NCBI RefSeq assembly: GCF_000173655.1
Contig: NZ_ABZU01000001.1
Location: forward strand, 1-64,000
Source: Corynebacterium amycolatum SK46
GTDB lineage: Bacteria > Actinomycetota > Actinomycetes > Mycobacteriales > Mycobacteriaceae
Direction of reading: 5' to 3'
DNA: 64,000 nt
The position numbers and the translations under genes are program-made. This document shows positions 43,226-53,757 of the stretch, one piece after another. The notes under the pieces are model-generated. The model had not been told where the DNA came from, did no database searches, and saw only the letters and a list, made by a program, of their open reading frames with translations. The stretch's first letter is position 1. Each line of letters opens with the position of its first letter.

Positions 43226-44728
43226 ATGGCTCAGGCTGTCGGTTTTAACCGCGAGAAGTACATTGAAATGCAATCCGCCCATATTAAGAAGCGGCGCGCA
43301 GACATCGCAGGTGAAGGCGGCAAGCTCTATCTCGAAATGGGCGGCAAGCTATTTGATGACATGCATGCCTCGCGTGTTCTCCCCGGCTTCACACCTGACA
43401 ATAAAATCGCTATGCTCGATCGCCTCAAGGACGATCTGGAAATCATGGTGTGCATCAATGCCAAGGATTTGGAGCGCCACAAGGTCCGCGCTGACCTCGA
43501 CATCACCTACGAGGATGATGTGCTACGCCTCGTCGACGTCTTTCGTGAACGCGGGTTTGTAGTCGGCAGCGTCGTCGTCACGCAGCTTTCCGACGACAAC
43601 ACCCTGGCAAAGAACTTCATTGAGCGCCTGCAGCGACTCGGATTGAGCGTAATCCGCCATCGCAATATCGAGGGCTACCCAACAAACACGGAGAAAATTG
43701 TCAGTGAAGCCGGCTTCGGGCTGAATGAATGGGCACAAACGACGCGGGACTTGGTCGTTGTCACAGCGCCGGGCCCGGGCTCCGGAAAGCTGGCGACCTG
43801 CCTATCGCAGATCTACCACGATCACAAACACGGGATTCGTTCCGGTTACGCAAAGTTTGAGACCTTCCCTATCTGGAACCTGGCGCTCGAACACCCGGTA
43901 AATCTGGCCTACGAGGCGGCAACGGCTGATCTCGATGACATCAATCTCATCGACCCTTTTCATTTGGCCGCCTATGACACCAAGGTCACCAGCTATAACC
44001 GCGATGTCGAGGTCTTCCCGCTGCTGCGCACTCTGTTGGAGAAGCTCGCAGGCGAGTCACCGTACAAGTCACCGACCGACATGGGCGTCAATATGGCCGG
44101 TTACTGTATCGACGATGACGAAGTGTGCCGAGAGGCATCGAACCAGGAAATCGTCCGCCGTTACTACAAGGCTCTTGTCGACGAACACAAGAACAGCGCA
44201 GACGACGAAGTCTCGCAGCGCATTGCCATGATTATGAGCAAGGCCAACGTGTCGACAGCTGCCCGCCGAGTCGTCGCACCAGCTCTTGAAGTTGAGAAAT
44301 CTACCGGGGCACCGGGCAGTGCAATCGAATTGCACGATGGCACAATCATCACGGGCAAGACCTCTGAGCTGCTCGGATGCTCAGCAGCAATGCTGCTCAA
44401 TGCTCTCAAGAAGCTCGCCAATATCGACCCGGACTTGCACTTGCTCTCCCCTGCTGCCATTGAGCCAATTCAAACGCTTAAGACGCATCACCTGGGCAGC
44501 CGCAACCCCCGCTTGCATACCGACGAGGTTCTTATCGCCCTTTCCGTGTCGGCGGCCACCAGCGACGATGCCCGCGCAGCCCTCGCCGAGCTGAAGAACC
44601 TTCGAAACTGCGATGTCCACACCACCACCATTCTGGGCAGCGTGGACGAAACAATTTTCCGTAACCTCGGTGTCCTAGTTACTTCGGAGCCCAAGTACCA
44701 GAAGAAGGCTCTCTATCAGAAGCACTAA
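43226..44728 (+). CDS. DUF1846 family protein
   Basis: The product has 500 residues (AAAGGG before the ATG). It matches the full-length DUF1846 family: the N-terminal [18 protein letters not shown], the central [19 protein letters not shown]-loop-like segment, and [10 protein letters not shown]. Structures of relatives show a nucleotide-binding-like fold, but no reaction is assigned. It is widespread in Firmicutes and scattered in actinobacteria. It stands alone between ceramidase and trhO. Confidence 0.88.
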   Translation: MAQAVGFNREKYIEMQSAHIKKRRADIAGEGGKLYLEMGGKLFDDMHASRVLPGFTPDNKIAMLDRLKDDLEIMVCINAKDLERHKVRADLDITYEDDVLRLVDVFRERGFVVGSVVVTQLSDDNTLAKNFIERLQRLGLSVIRHRNIEGYPTNTEKIVSEAGFGLNEWAQTTRDLVVVTAPGPGSGKLATCLSQIYHDHKHGIRSGYAKFETFPIWNLALEHPVNLAYEAATADLDDINLIDPFHLAAYDTKVTSYNRDVEVFPLLRTLLEKLAGESPYKSPTDMGVNMAGYCIDDDEVCREASNQEIVRRYYKALVDEHKNSADDEVSQRIAMIMSKANVSTAARRVVAPALEVEKSTGAPGSAIELHDGTIITGKTSELLGCSAAMLLNALKKLANIDPDLHLLSPAAIEPIQTLKTHHLGSRNPRLHTDEVLIALSVSAATSDDARAALAELKNLRNCDVHTTTILGSVDETIFRNLGVLVTSEPKYQKKALYQKH

Positions 44729-44776
44729 ACCGGACCAGCAGCTCACGCCGAAAATAGGATAACTGGGAGAGCAGAC

Positions 44777-44782
44777 TAGAAT
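44777..44782 (+). promoter_or_regulatory. -10 box of a probable leaderless trhO promoter
   Basis: TAGAAT ends 7 nt before the GTG start and no Shine-Dalgarno sequence is present. Confidence 0.45.
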
Positions 44783-44789
44783 AGTCCCC

Positions 44790-45722
44790 GTGAGCATCAG
44801 CAAGATTCTTCTGTACTACCAGTTCGCCCCGCTGTCCGATCCGCGTGCCATCATGCTGTGGCAGCGCGATCTTTGCGAGTCGTTAGGGCTCAAGGGCCGC
44901 ATTCTGGTGTCTGAGCACGGCATCAATGGCACCGTCGGCGGTGATCTCGATGCCTGTAAGAAGTACATTAAGAAAACCAAGCAGTACCCCGCTTTTCACT
45001 CTATGCAGTTTAAGTGGAGCGAAGGCGGCGCTGATGACTTTCCGAAACTCTCCGTCAAGGTTCGCGACGAAATCGTCGCTTTCGGTGCTCCGGGCGAGCT
45101 TAAAGTCGATGCCGATGGTGTCATTGGTGGCGGCACACATTTGAAGCCTGAAGAGGTCAATAAACTGGTTGAGGAACGCGGCGACGATGTCATCTTTTTC
45201 GATGGCCGCAACGCAATGGAAGCCGAGATTGGCAAGTTTAAAAACGCCGTCGTCCCGGACGTAAAGACCACGCACGACTTCATCGACGAACTGGAATCCG
45301 GCAAGTACGACTGGATGAAGGACAAGCCGGTTATCTCCTACTGCACCGGCGGCATCCGCTGCGAGATCCTCTCCGCACTTATGAAGAACCGCGGTTTCGA
45401 GGAGGTCTACCAAATCGACGGCGGTATTGTCCGCTACGGCGAAAAGTTTGGCAATAAAGGGCTGTGGGAAGGCTCTCTATATGTCTTCGACAAGCGCATG
45501 CATATGGAGTTTGGCGATGGCATCGAAGACGAGGACTACATACAGCTCGGACACTGCGTCCACTGCGGCAAGCCCACGAACACCTTCCAGAACTGCATCA
45601 ACGAAGATACCTGCCGTCGTCAGGTGCTTATCTGCGATGACTGCTGGGAGCACACCGAGACACAGCACTGTGGGCGCGAGGACTGCAAGGAAGTGGCCGA
45701 AGAGCTAGCGGCGGCAAAGTAG
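44790..45722 (+). CDS. trhO: tRNA uridine-34 hydroxylase TrhO (rhodanese-like)
   Basis: The product has 310 residues (GTG start). It performs oxygen-dependent 5-hydroxylation of U34 in tRNA. The N-terminal acylphosphatase-like domain contains [13 protein letters not shown], and the rhodanese domain has the active-site cysteine in [11 protein letters not shown]. The C-terminal region has a cysteine cluster ([29 protein letters not shown]) typical of the family. Upstream of it lies the DUF1846 gene. Confidence 0.92.
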   Translation: MSISKILLYYQFAPLSDPRAIMLWQRDLCESLGLKGRILVSEHGINGTVGGDLDACKKYIKKTKQYPAFHSMQFKWSEGGADDFPKLSVKVRDEIVAFGAPGELKVDADGVIGGGTHLKPEEVNKLVEERGDDVIFFDGRNAMEAEIGKFKNAVVPDVKTTHDFIDELESGKYDWMKDKPVISYCTGGIRCEILSALMKNRGFEEVYQIDGGIVRYGEKFGNKGLWEGSLYVFDKRMHMEFGDGIEDEDYIQLGHCVHCGKPTNTFQNCINEDTCRRQVLICDDCWEHTETQHCGREDCKEVAEELAAAK

Positions 45723-45815
45723 GACGCTCCCTGCTGCCATCGGACTATCTTGAGCGTCTCCGATCAGCACAAATGTGGGTTGTCTACCGAGACGCAGCTA
45801 ATCTAGTAGGCAACC

Positions 45816-48800
45816 ATGACTACTCCTAGCCGTTCTGATAAACCAGCTCCACGTGCCCAGTCGGGAAACCGCCACTCCGGCCACCGCAATTCCGCCAGGC
45901 CGCAGCACTCTGGCAAGCCTGCTAAGGACACGCGTAAAAAAGAGCTCTACCAGCTCGCTGATCAATTGCCGATTCGGGAAGCCCAGTCCTTCCGGCGCCG
46001 GCTAAAGCGAGCATCCGCGCCGAAGGCGCTGTCTGCAATCTCTGCAGACCTCAGCTTTGCGCTGGAGCGGTTAGAAGATCGTCGTAAAGCGATTCCTCGC
46101 ATCACCTACCCTGCCCAGTTGCCGGTGTCCGCGCGCCACGACGACATTGCAGAGGCAATTGAAAACAATCAAGTCGTCATTATTGCTGGTGAGACTGGCT
46201 CTGGTAAGACTACGCAGATCCCGAAGATATGCCTCGAACTGGGCCGCGGCGTGCGGGGCAAGATTGGTCACACTCAGCCACGTCGTATTGCAGCGCGTTC
46301 CGTCGCGGAGCGCATCGCCCATGAGCTGGGTGAAAAGATTGGACAGCACGTCGGTTATGCCGTGCGTTTTGATGACCGCGTGGGCAAGGATACCTGCATC
46401 AAACTGATGACCGACGGTATCTTGCTGGCCGAAATTGGCCGCGACCGACTGTTGCGTGAGTACGACACCATCATCATCGATGAGGCGCACGAACGCAGCC
46501 TCAACATCGACTTCCTGCTGGGATATTTAAAGCATATTTTGCCGCAGCGCCCAGATCTGAAGATCATTATCACTTCGGCGACGATTGATCCGGAACGGTT
46601 CGCTCGTCATTTCTCGCCTGACGACGAGCACCCTGCGCCCATCATCGAGGTGTCAGGGCGCACCTACCCGGTGGAAATCCGCTATCGCCCGCTGGTGCGG
46701 ACTGTTGTTGCGAAAAATGGGCAAGAAAAGGAAGTCGCCATTGAGCAGATCGATGGTGTTATCGCTGCGTGTGAAGAGCTCATGCGGCTTGGCGACGGCG
46801 ATATCCTGGTGTTCTTTTCGGGTGAGCGAGAGATCCGAGAAGCTGCCGAAGCCATCGAGGGCAAACACTGGAAAGGCGTAGAAGCCGTTCCACTATTCGG
46901 TCGGCTCTCTAATGCAGAGCAGCATCGGATCTTCACTCCGCATTCCGGGCGTCGCATTGTTCTGGCGACCAACATCGCGGAAACGTCGCTGACGGTCCCT
47001 GGTATCGAGTATGTCGTCGATACTGGTACCGCGCGCATTTCGCGCTACTCCACCCGCACAAAGGTGCAGCGCCTGCCAGTCGAGGACATCAGCCAGGCAT
47101 CCGCAAATCAGCGCTCTGGTCGCTGTGGTCGTGTAGCTGATGGTGTGGCGATCCGTCTCTACAGCGAGGAGGATTATCTCTCGCGTCCCGAGTTTACGGA
47201 TCCGGAGATTCTGCGCACCAATCTCGCTTCGGTGGTATTGCAAATGATTTCTCTGCGGCTTGGCGCGATTGAGGACTTCCCCTTTGTCCAGCCACCAGAG
47301 CACAAGGCAATCCGCGATGGGATTAACCTGCTAACAGAGCTTCAGGCTATTACCACCACGTCGGGGTCTGGCGCCCCCGAGCTGACGGATATCGGCCGAC
47401 AGATTGCCCGTATCCCAGTTGACCCGCGTCTTGCCCGCATGCTGGTCGAAGGGTACGAGAACACTACCCTCGGGGCTGTAACCGTCATTGTCGCCGCTCT
47501 ATCTCTGCAGGATGTTCGCGAACGCCCGCTGGAGTTCCAGGCTCAGGCAGATCAGCTACATGCCCGTTTTAAGGACACCACCAGCGACTTCAACTCCCTA
47601 CTGAAGCTCTGGGAATACCTGGAGGAAAAGCGCCGCGAGCTTAGCGGTAACCAGTTCCGCAAGATGTGCAAGCGCGAGTACCTCCATTATCTGCGCGTTC
47701 GCGAGTGGCAGGACTTGGTACGTCAGCTCCACCAGGCAACGGCTGAGCTGGGCTGGCATCTCTCGGCCCGCAGCTCAACCAGCGGTGTCGACAATCCCGA
47801 CGAGGTGGCAAAGTCGCTGTTACCGGGTCTGTTGTCGATGATTGGTACGCGCGAGGGCGAGGGCAAGGAATTTACTGGCACCCGCAACACTAAGTTCCTC
47901 ATTCACCCCTCGTCCGCGTTGGCAAAGAAGCCGCCTCGCTGGGTGATGGCTGCGGAAATCGTCGAGACCTCGCGAACTTTTGCGCGCAACGTAGGCACGA
48001 TTCAGCCGCAGTGGGTAGAGAAGGTAGCTCCTCATCTGCTCAAGCACCAGTACTCAGAGCCTCACTGGTCTACTAAGCGCGGTGCAGCGATGGCTTACCA
48101 GAAGTCGACGCTCTACGGCGTGCCTGTGGTGGTTGATCGCCTGGTGCCATATCACCGAGTCGATGCCGACGCCGCCCGCTCGATCTTCATTCGCTCTGCG
48201 CTTGTCGACGGCGAGTGGAACACACACCACGAGTTCTTCAAGAACAACCAGGACAAACTTGCCGAAGCCGAGAAGATCGAGGAAAAGCAGCGTTCCCGCG
48301 GCATTGTCGTCGATGACGACGTGCTCTACGCGTTCTACGACTCCAAGCTGCCCGCCTCTATCACCACGGCCGCCAATTTTGACCGCTGGTGGAAGAAAAC
48401 TAAGCCCAAGCAGCCGAATCTACTGGACTTTGACCCCAATAAACTGCTCAACCCCGAAGCCGGCGACATCGATGACAACGCCTTCCCCGAAATGTGGCAG
48501 CAGGGCTCGGTCGAGTTCTCACTGTCCTATAAATTCGAACCGGGCGCCCCTGATGACGGTGTGACTCTCCGTGTCCCCGTGCCTCTCCTTGCAGGTCTGC
48601 GTGAAGATGGCTTCGACTGGCAGGTGCCAGGTCTTCGCTCTGAGCTCGCAGAAGCCTACATTCGCACTCTGCCGAAGGCACTGCGGAAGTCCGTTGTCCC
48701 CGCCCCGGATTTCGCACGCCGCGCGCTGGAGACGATGACTCCGTACTCAGGCCGCTTCGTCGATGTTTTTGCCGATGCTTTACGACGACTCGGAGGCTCG

Positions 48801-49835
48801 GGCATCAATGGTGCAGACTTTGCCCCTTCGAAGCTGCCAGCACACTTGCGCTTTAACTACGCGGTGGTAGACCGCCATGGAAAGATTGTCGATCAGAGCC
48901 GGAATCTTGCTGCGCTTCGAGACAAGCATGCCACGACTGTCTCAACTGCTGTGTCGAAACGTTCGAAGTCTGCAGCTCGCGAAGCTGTGAAAAAGTGGAC
49001 TTCAGACAACTTGGGCGCCGTCTCAGAAACGGTCAAAAGTACTGTCGACGGTCAGTCCGTCACGATGTATCCGACGCTGGTGACCACCAAGGATGGCGTG
49101 GCCATCGAGGTCAAACCAACTAAGGCGCAGGCAGAGGCGACGTTGGCGACCACAAATTTGACAATGTTATTGCGGGATTGCCCAGTAAATAGTGCACAAA
49201 TGACTAAGGGGCTTCCACTGCAGCAACGTGTTGGCGTGGACGCATGGCCACATGGGGGCGCCGATGGGCTTGTCGAGGACTGCCGTGTCGCCGTGATTCG
49301 CGACCGTATGATGGCTGCCGGTGGGCCGGTCCGCGATCCGAAGGAATTCGACAAACTACTCGAACACGTTCGTTCTGGGGTCGCCTCAGAGGTGCGCCAA
49401 TTGGTCGTCGGCGTTGCCCAGGCGATGCCCCGCTATGTCTCGGTGGTGAATCAACTAAACAAGTGGGAAGGCGATGCCATTGACGATATGCGTCGCCAGC
49501 TGGAGTTCATGTTCCCTAAGGGCGCTGTGGCAAGGCACGGTTGGCAGCATCTACGCCATTTGCCACGTTATCTCCAAGCGATGGAGATTCGACTTGAGGA
49601 AATGAACCGTGACCCGGACCGTGATGCTGAACGTGAGGATGAGGTCGCTGAGGCCCGCGAATACTTGGCGGCAAAGCTTCAGCAGCTGCCTAAGGCACGT
49701 TCGAATTCCGCCGAGGTACGGGATATTCAGTGGCTCATCCAAGAGCTGCGTGTCAGCCTTTTCGCACAACGCTTGGGTACCGCCCAGAGCGTATCCCTGA
49801 CCCGAGTAAAGAAACGTGTGGATAAACTGCGTTAG
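45816..49835 (+). CDS. hrpA: ATP-dependent RNA helicase HrpA
   Basis: The product has 1339 residues, the full bacterial HrpA length. A basic N-terminus (residues 1-50) is followed by the DEAH helicase core: [14 protein letters not shown] (I), [14 protein letters not shown] (II), IITSATID (III) and [12 protein letters not shown] (VI). Winged-helix, ratchet and OB regions come next, and the DUF3418 C-terminal half contains [13 protein letters not shown]. It acts on mRNA or stalled ribosomes in other bacteria. No Shine-Dalgarno sequence; a -10-like CTAGTA lies 7 nt before the ATG. It overlaps nrdR tail-to-tail by 4 nt. Confidence 0.95.
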   Translation: MTTPSRSDKPAPRAQSGNRHSGHRNSARPQHSGKPAKDTRKKELYQLADQLPIREAQSFRRRLKRASAPKALSAISADLSFALERLEDRRKAIPRITYPAQLPVSARHDDIAEAIENNQVVIIAGETGSGKTTQIPKICLELGRGVRGKIGHTQPRRIAARSVAERIAHELGEKIGQHVGYAVRFDDRVGKDTCIKLMTDGILLAEIGRDRLLREYDTIIIDEAHERSLNIDFLLGYLKHILPQRPDLKIIITSATIDPERFARHFSPDDEHPAPIIEVSGRTYPVEIRYRPLVRTVVAKNGQEKEVAIEQIDGVIAACEELMRLGDGDILVFFSGEREIREAAEAIEGKHWKGVEAVPLFGRLSNAEQHRIFTPHSGRRIVLATNIAETSLTVPGIEYVVDTGTARISRYSTRTKVQRLPVEDISQASANQRSGRCGRVADGVAIRLYSEEDYLSRPEFTDPEILRTNLASVVLQMISLRLGAIEDFPFVQPPEHKAIRDGINLLTELQAITTTSGSGAPELTDIGRQIARIPVDPRLARMLVEGYENTTLGAVTVIVAALSLQDVRERPLEFQAQADQLHARFKDTTSDFNSLLKLWEYLEEKRRELSGNQFRKMCKREYLHYLRVREWQDLVRQLHQATAELGWHLSARSSTSGVDNPDEVAKSLLPGLLSMIGTREGEGKEFTGTRNTKFLIHPSSALAKKPPRWVMAAEIVETSRTFARNVGTIQPQWVEKVAPHLLKHQYSEPHWSTKRGAAMAYQKSTLYGVPVVVDRLVPYHRVDADAARSIFIRSALVDGEWNTHHEFFKNNQDKLAEAEKIEEKQRSRGIVVDDDVLYAFYDSKLPASITTAANFDRWWKKTKPKQPNLLDFDPNKLLNPEAGDIDDNAFPEMWQQGSVEFSLSYKFEPGAPDDGVTLRVPVPLLAGLREDGFDWQVPGLRSELAEAYIRTLPKALRKSVVPAPDFARRALETMTPYSGRFVDVFADALRRLGGSGINGADFAPSKLPAHLRFNYAVVDRHGKIVDQSRNLAALRDKHATTVSTAVSKRSKSAAREAVKKWTSDNLGAVSETVKSTVDGQSVTMYPTLVTTKDGVAIEVKPTKAQAEATLATTNLTMLLRDCPVNSAQMTKGLPLQQRVGVDAWPHGGADGLVEDCRVAVIRDRMMAAGGPVRDPKEFDKLLEHVRSGVASEVRQLVVGVAQAMPRYVSVVNQLNKWEGDAIDDMRRQLEFMFPKGAVARHGWQHLRHLPRYLQAMEIRLEEMNRDPDRDAEREDEVAEAREYLAAKLQQLPKARSNSAEVRDIQWLIQELRVSLFAQRLGTAQSVSLTRVKKRVDKLR

Positions 49836-50314
49836 TTCTTTTTAACCTCGTTGCCATTTACCTGCGGTCCTTTCCCCTTCCGCATGCTGGCAATCTCCTG
49901 CGCGAAATCGTCGGCGGAGGAAAAGGACTTGTACACTGAAGCGAAACGGAGATAACCAACTTCGTCCAGTTCTTTCAGCGGCTCAAGGATGGCAAGGCCG
50001 ATATCGTTCGAGTCCACCCGGGGCGTGCCTTTCTCGCGTAGGCTCTCCTCCACTTTTTGTGCAAGTTTCTTCAGCTGAGACTCTGATACTTCGCGCCCCT
50101 GGCACGCACGTCGAACACCCTGGATAACCTTTTCGCGGTTGAACTCCTCGGGGATTCCATCCCGTTTAACAACCATCAGTTGGGAGCGTTCAATCGTAGA
50201 AAAACGTTTGCCGCAATTCAGGCATTCCCTCCGGCGACGAATCCCCATACCGTTATCTATCAACCGTGAGTCCAAGACTCGTGTCTGATCATGATGACAA
50301 AACTGGCAATACAC
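49832..50314 (-). CDS. nrdR: Transcriptional repressor NrdR
   Basis: The product has 160 residues. It represses ribonucleotide reductase genes in response to (d)ATP. The N-terminal zinc ribbon has C3, C6, C31 and C34 (MYCQFC, CLNC), followed by an ATP-cone domain starting [19 protein letters not shown]. It lies 44 nt after the divS-like gene on the same strand, the usual corynebacterial order. Confidence 0.96.
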   Translation of the reverse strand: MYCQFCHHDQTRVLDSRLIDNGMGIRRRRECLNCGKRFSTIERSQLMVVKRDGIPEEFNREKVIQGVRRACQGREVSESQLKKLAQKVEESLREKGTPRVDSNDIGLAILEPLKELDEVGYLRFASVYKSFSSADDFAQEIASMRKGKGPQVNGNEVKKN

Positions 50315-50358
50315 GGTCTCCAGTCTACGTCCAACCCCAACGTCGGAAACCGGAATGA

Positions 50359-50820
50359 TTACTGCGCGGAGTAGGAAGCGTACGTAGACGTAAAGGTGCT
50401 TTCGACTGCCTCACTTTGTCCCTGTTCAAAGACCATGCTGCCGAAAACCCCGAAGAAAGCACCGAGCCCTAGAGCCCATACCGCCATCAAACGAGTCAGA
50501 TTTGTGCCTGCGGATACATCACTTCGATTGGACTGCTGCGCCCTGCTGACGGATAGAGATGGACGCCCGTAGTTGACCGAGACATGACCAGGCCGCGACC
50601 TGTCCCTACGCATTCGCGCCGATGAAGATCCATTGCGATTGCACTGTGCAATACGTGCACGCTGACCGGGCCGAACGATGTGCTGTGTGCAAGACGCACT
50701 ACGTTCACCCCACACCAGCGGGGCTTTCCGTGTCGTCCGAGCAGGGAGCTCGGAAACTTGAGAAAAGTCAATATTAGATGTGCTGCTAACACCTAGTGCG
50801 GTTGAAACCGTAGACATCAT
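50359..50820 (-). CDS. divS: DivS-like SOS cell-division suppressor
   Basis: The product has 153 residues with GGGAG before the ATG. One hydrophobic segment near the C-terminus ([21 protein letters not shown], about residues 110-132) would place the basic N-terminal 100 residues in the cytoplasm. Sequence conservation is low. The identification rests on the position between nrdR and divergent lexA, where C. glutamicum has divS, and on the SOS box directly upstream. DivS inhibits division during DNA damage. Confidence 0.7.
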   Translation of the reverse strand: MMSTVSTALGVSSTSNIDFSQVSELPARTTRKAPLVWGERSASCTQHIVRPGQRARIAQCNRNGSSSARMRRDRSRPGHVSVNYGRPSLSVSRAQQSNRSDVSAGTNLTRLMAVWALGLGAFFGVFGSMVFEQGQSEAVESTFTSTYASYSAQ

Positions 50821-50952
50821 GTTTTCTCCCTTTCCAACGTTGACTCTCCCACCTCTGCCAGACTGGAGAGCATAAGAGTTGTACGACCGTTTCCCGACGC
50901 TGTGGAGACTATGTCCAAGGGCGGATGCGGAGAATCCGTCTAGACCTTTTCA

Positions 50953-50968
50953 TCAAACGACTGTTCGA
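50953..50968. promoter_or_regulatory. SOS box (LexA operator) of the divS-nrdR side
   Basis: TCAAACGACTGTTCGA agrees with the corynebacterial consensus TCGAA(A/C)AnnTGTTCGA at 12 of 14 defined positions. It sits 133 nt before the divS ATG. Confidence 0.65.
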
Positions 50969-51179
50969 GTAACTTGTCATGTTCGATTTATAACACCATG
51001 TTCGAACCATGTCTAGCGCTATCCGGATTTATTTTCGATTTTCGTTGTCGCCACCGCCCCCGAACACGGATAATGTACATCTTTCCCGAAGAACCAAAGG
51101 ACGCACGGTGTTCGATGCTCGACGATTCGAACAGCTTTGAGTTATGATTCATTCGAAAGAGTTTGAGAAGGGATGTTCC
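50969..51179 (+). promoter_or_regulatory. lexA upstream region with several TTCGA half-sites
   Basis: Further partial SOS-like sites lie at 50981-50986 and 51000-51005 (GTTCGA), 51127-51142 (TCGAACA then degenerate) and 51153-51168 (TCGAAA then degenerate). The last two are next to the lexA start, as expected for autoregulation. No gene is supported in the 358-nt gap between divS and lexA. Confidence 0.5.
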
Positions 51180-51881
51180 ATGGCTCAAAAGAAGAAAGCG
51201 AACCCTAAAACACTTACCGATCGGCAGCGTCGCATTCTTGACGTCATTTCGGATGCCGTCGTACTTCGCGGATACCCACCGAGCATTCGAGAAATTGGAG
51301 ATGCCGTAGGCCTGAATTCCACCTCGTCGGTGGCATACCAACTCAAGGAGTTGGAAAAGAAGGGCTTTCTCCGCCGCGACCCACACAAACCACGCGCGGT
51401 AAACGTAAGGGATTCGAAGTCCTCGGCTGGCACTTTCACTCCGGTAAAGCCTGGGCCAAAGGCTACTGGCAGCACCCAAACTCCTGAGATGCCAGAGGAC
51501 ATGCCAGAACCAATCTTCGTTCCTATCGTTGGACAGATTGCGGCTGGCAACCCCATTTTGGCGGAGCAGCATGTGGAAAGTCATATGGCACTCCCTATGG
51601 AGATCACGGGCTCTGGTCAGCTATACCTACTCAAAGTCGTGGGTGATTCCATGGTTGACGCGGGCATTCTCGACGGAGACTGGGTGGTAGTCCGTTCCCA
51701 AGACGTGGTCGAACAGGGAGACTTTGTTGCAGCCCTGTTTGAAGATGAAGCAACAGTCAAGGAATGGCACGAAGACGCTGCTGGCAAGTGGCTCATGCCC
51801 CATAATCGCGCATTTGACCCACTTCCCGCGGAGCACGCCAAGATCCTCGGCAAGATTGTCAGCGTCCTACGCAGTCTCTAA
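51180..51881 (+). CDS. lexA: LexA SOS repressor
   Basis: The product has 233 residues from the ATG preceded by AAGGGA; an upstream in-frame ATG lacks a ribosome site. The winged HTH spans about residues 12-75 ([14 protein letters not shown]). Self-cleavage occurs between A122 and G123 (QIAAGNP), catalysed by S157 (GDSM) and K194 (ATVKEW). A Gly/Pro-rich linker of about 30 residues joins the domains. It is divergent from divS. Confidence 0.97.
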   Translation: MAQKKKANPKTLTDRQRRILDVISDAVVLRGYPPSIREIGDAVGLNSTSSVAYQLKELEKKGFLRRDPHKPRAVNVRDSKSSAGTFTPVKPGPKATGSTQTPEMPEDMPEPIFVPIVGQIAAGNPILAEQHVESHMALPMEITGSGQLYLLKVVGDSMVDAGILDGDWVVVRSQDVVEQGDFVAALFEDEATVKEWHEDAAGKWLMPHNRAFDPLPAEHAKILGKIVSVLRSL

Positions 51882-51896
51882 TTTCCCACATTTTCG

Positions 51897-51926
51897 TTGC
51901 CCGAAACAGACATAAACGGGCATACT
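51897..51926 (+). promoter_or_regulatory. fruR promoter with overlapping inverted repeat
   Basis: TTGCCC (51897-51902) and CATACT (51921-51926) are 18 bp apart. TGCCCG and CGGGCA (51898-51903 and 51917-51922) form a perfect dyad over the promoter, a good place for autoregulation by FruR. A hairpin here could also end the lexA transcript, but no T run is present. Confidence 0.45.
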
Positions 51927-51974
51927 GGAAACAGGTAGTAGAGCTGAGAATTCTTAACAGCTAAGGAGCGGGGA

Positions 51975-52754
51975 ATGTACGCAGAGGAACGCCGCCGGAA
52001 GATTGCGTCTTTGACAGCAGTGGAAGGGCGCGTGACGGTCGCTGATCTTGCGGAAGCTTTCGATGTCACAGCAGAGACGATTCGCCGTGACCTAGCTCAG
52101 TTGGATGCAGAGGGCGCAGTTCACCGCGTACACGGTGGCGCCGTAGCTACTCGTTCTTTTCAGACTGTTGAGTTTTCAGTTGCCGCTCGAAAGAACGCGC
52201 AGAAGGACGCGAAGCTCTCTATCGCCCGCTGTGCTGCGGATTTTCTGCCTGACTCTGGCGGTGGAATTTTTCTCGATGCCGGAACTACCACCGAGGCTCT
52301 TGCAGAGCTGATGGTCCACTCCCCTGATAACCGCCGTTGGTCGGTTGTCACAAACTCTCTTCCCAACGCCATCACACTCGCAGGATCGAACCGCATTGAG
52401 CTTCAACTCCTTGGCGGCCAAGTTCGCGTCATTACTCAGGCGGTTGCTGGCGATACGGCACTCCGCACTCTCGCAGTTATGCGTGCCGATGTAGCTTTCA
52501 TTGGATCTAATGCCTTGACAATTGACCACGGTCTTTCTACTGCTGATCCACAGGAAGCAGCAGTAAAGCGCGCGATGATTACGAATGCGCGCAAAGTCAT
52601 CGTCATGGCGGACTCGACGAAACTTGGCCGCGACTTCCTTGTCAGCTTTGCGGCATTGGAAGATATCGACGTCGTGATTACAGATTCCTCTGCCCCGGAA
52701 CAATTCGTAAACGATCTCAGGGAGCAAGGTGTCGAGGTCGTGATTGCTTCATGA
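51975..52754 (+). CDS. fruR: DeoR-family regulator of fructose PTS
   Basis: The product has 259 residues (AAGGAG before the ATG). The N-terminal DeoR HTH reads YAEERRRKIASLTAVEGRV and ETIRRDLAQLDAEG. The sugar-phosphate binding domain shows FLDAGTTTEALAEL and the C-terminal DSTKLGRDFLVSFAALEDID. It overlaps fruK by ATGA, so it belongs to the fru operon and likely responds to fructose-1-phosphate. Confidence 0.93.
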   Translation: MYAEERRRKIASLTAVEGRVTVADLAEAFDVTAETIRRDLAQLDAEGAVHRVHGGAVATRSFQTVEFSVAARKNAQKDAKLSIARCAADFLPDSGGGIFLDAGTTTEALAELMVHSPDNRRWSVVTNSLPNAITLAGSNRIELQLLGGQVRVITQAVAGDTALRTLAVMRADVAFIGSNALTIDHGLSTADPQEAAVKRAMITNARKVIVMADSTKLGRDFLVSFAALEDIDVVITDSSAPEQFVNDLREQGVEVVIAS

Positions 52755-53722
52755 TCCTGACCTTGACTGTAAATCCGTCGATCGATCGACTTGCTCGACT
52801 CGATACGGAGCTCAAACGAGGTGGAGTGTTCCGCCTACCAATGGCTGAGGACATGGCTGGCGGCAAGGGAATTAATGTGTCCAAGGCCTTGCACTACGCG
52901 GGAGAAAAAACGCTCGCGCTCTACCCGGCATCGGACTCCGGAAAATTCACGCGTCTGTTGGAAGTCTCTGGCATACCCCATGAAGCCATCAACACGACTA
53001 ACGAAGCCCGCGTTAATCTCACACTCGCAGAGCCAGATGGGACGACCACCAAGCTCAATTCCCCTGGCATGACATTGACGAAAGCGCACCGTAGGCGTGT
53101 CCTGGAGAAGCTTATCCACCATGCTAAACGCGCCACCTGGGTAGTTTTCGCAGGTTCACTGCCCCCTGGTGTCCCCCGGGATTTTTACGTTCAATGCACC
53201 GAAGCGGTGTATTCGGTCAATCCGAATATTCGTGTTGCGCTGGACACTAGCGACGGCCCACTGACTGAGGTCGTTCGCGCATTTCCGAAGGTGCGGCCTT
53301 TTTTGATGAAGCCAAACGCATACGAGCTTGGCCAAATCATTGACCAGGATGGCGAAGTGCTAGAGGCCGCTGCAGCCGAAGGGAACTATCTTCCCGTAGC
53401 GCAGGCTGCACGTGCGCTGAACGAGCTTGGCGTTTCCGAAGTCCTTGCCACTCTCGGCGAAGCAGGGGCGGTACTTTCGGTGAAATCAGGCGATTGTTTC
53501 GCTGCTACCTCCCCCTCGATAGTCGCTCAGTCCACGGTCGGTGCTGGAGACTGTGCTTTGGCCGGCTACGTTATGTCCCGCGAACGCGGTGATAGCTACC
53601 AAGATGCACTAACCACGGCCGTGGCTTATGGGGCGGCGGCAACCAGTCTTCCCGGTACGACCATCCCCTATCCAGAACAGGTTCACCCCGAGGCCGGCCG
53701 GTTATGGCAGCTCGACGCTTAG
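52751..53722 (+). CDS. fruK: 1-phosphofructokinase
   Basis: The product has 323 residues of the PfkB family. It converts fructose-1-phosphate to fructose-1,6-bisphosphate. The signatures are GGKGINVSKAL at the N-terminus and STVGAGDCALAGYV with the catalytic aspartate near the C-terminus. It is the second gene of the fru operon, 35 nt before ptsF. Confidence 0.95.
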   Translation: MILTLTVNPSIDRLARLDTELKRGGVFRLPMAEDMAGGKGINVSKALHYAGEKTLALYPASDSGKFTRLLEVSGIPHEAINTTNEARVNLTLAEPDGTTTKLNSPGMTLTKAHRRRVLEKLIHHAKRATWVVFAGSLPPGVPRDFYVQCTEAVYSVNPNIRVALDTSDGPLTEVVRAFPKVRPFLMKPNAYELGQIIDQDGEVLEAAAAEGNYLPVAQAARALNELGVSEVLATLGEAGAVLSVKSGDCFAATSPSIVAQSTVGAGDCALAGYVMSRERGDSYQDALTTAVAYGAAATSLPGTTIPYPEQVHPEAGRLWQLDA

Positions 53723-53757
53723 CTTTTCGATGCCTAGATAAGGAGCATTAGAAAACC

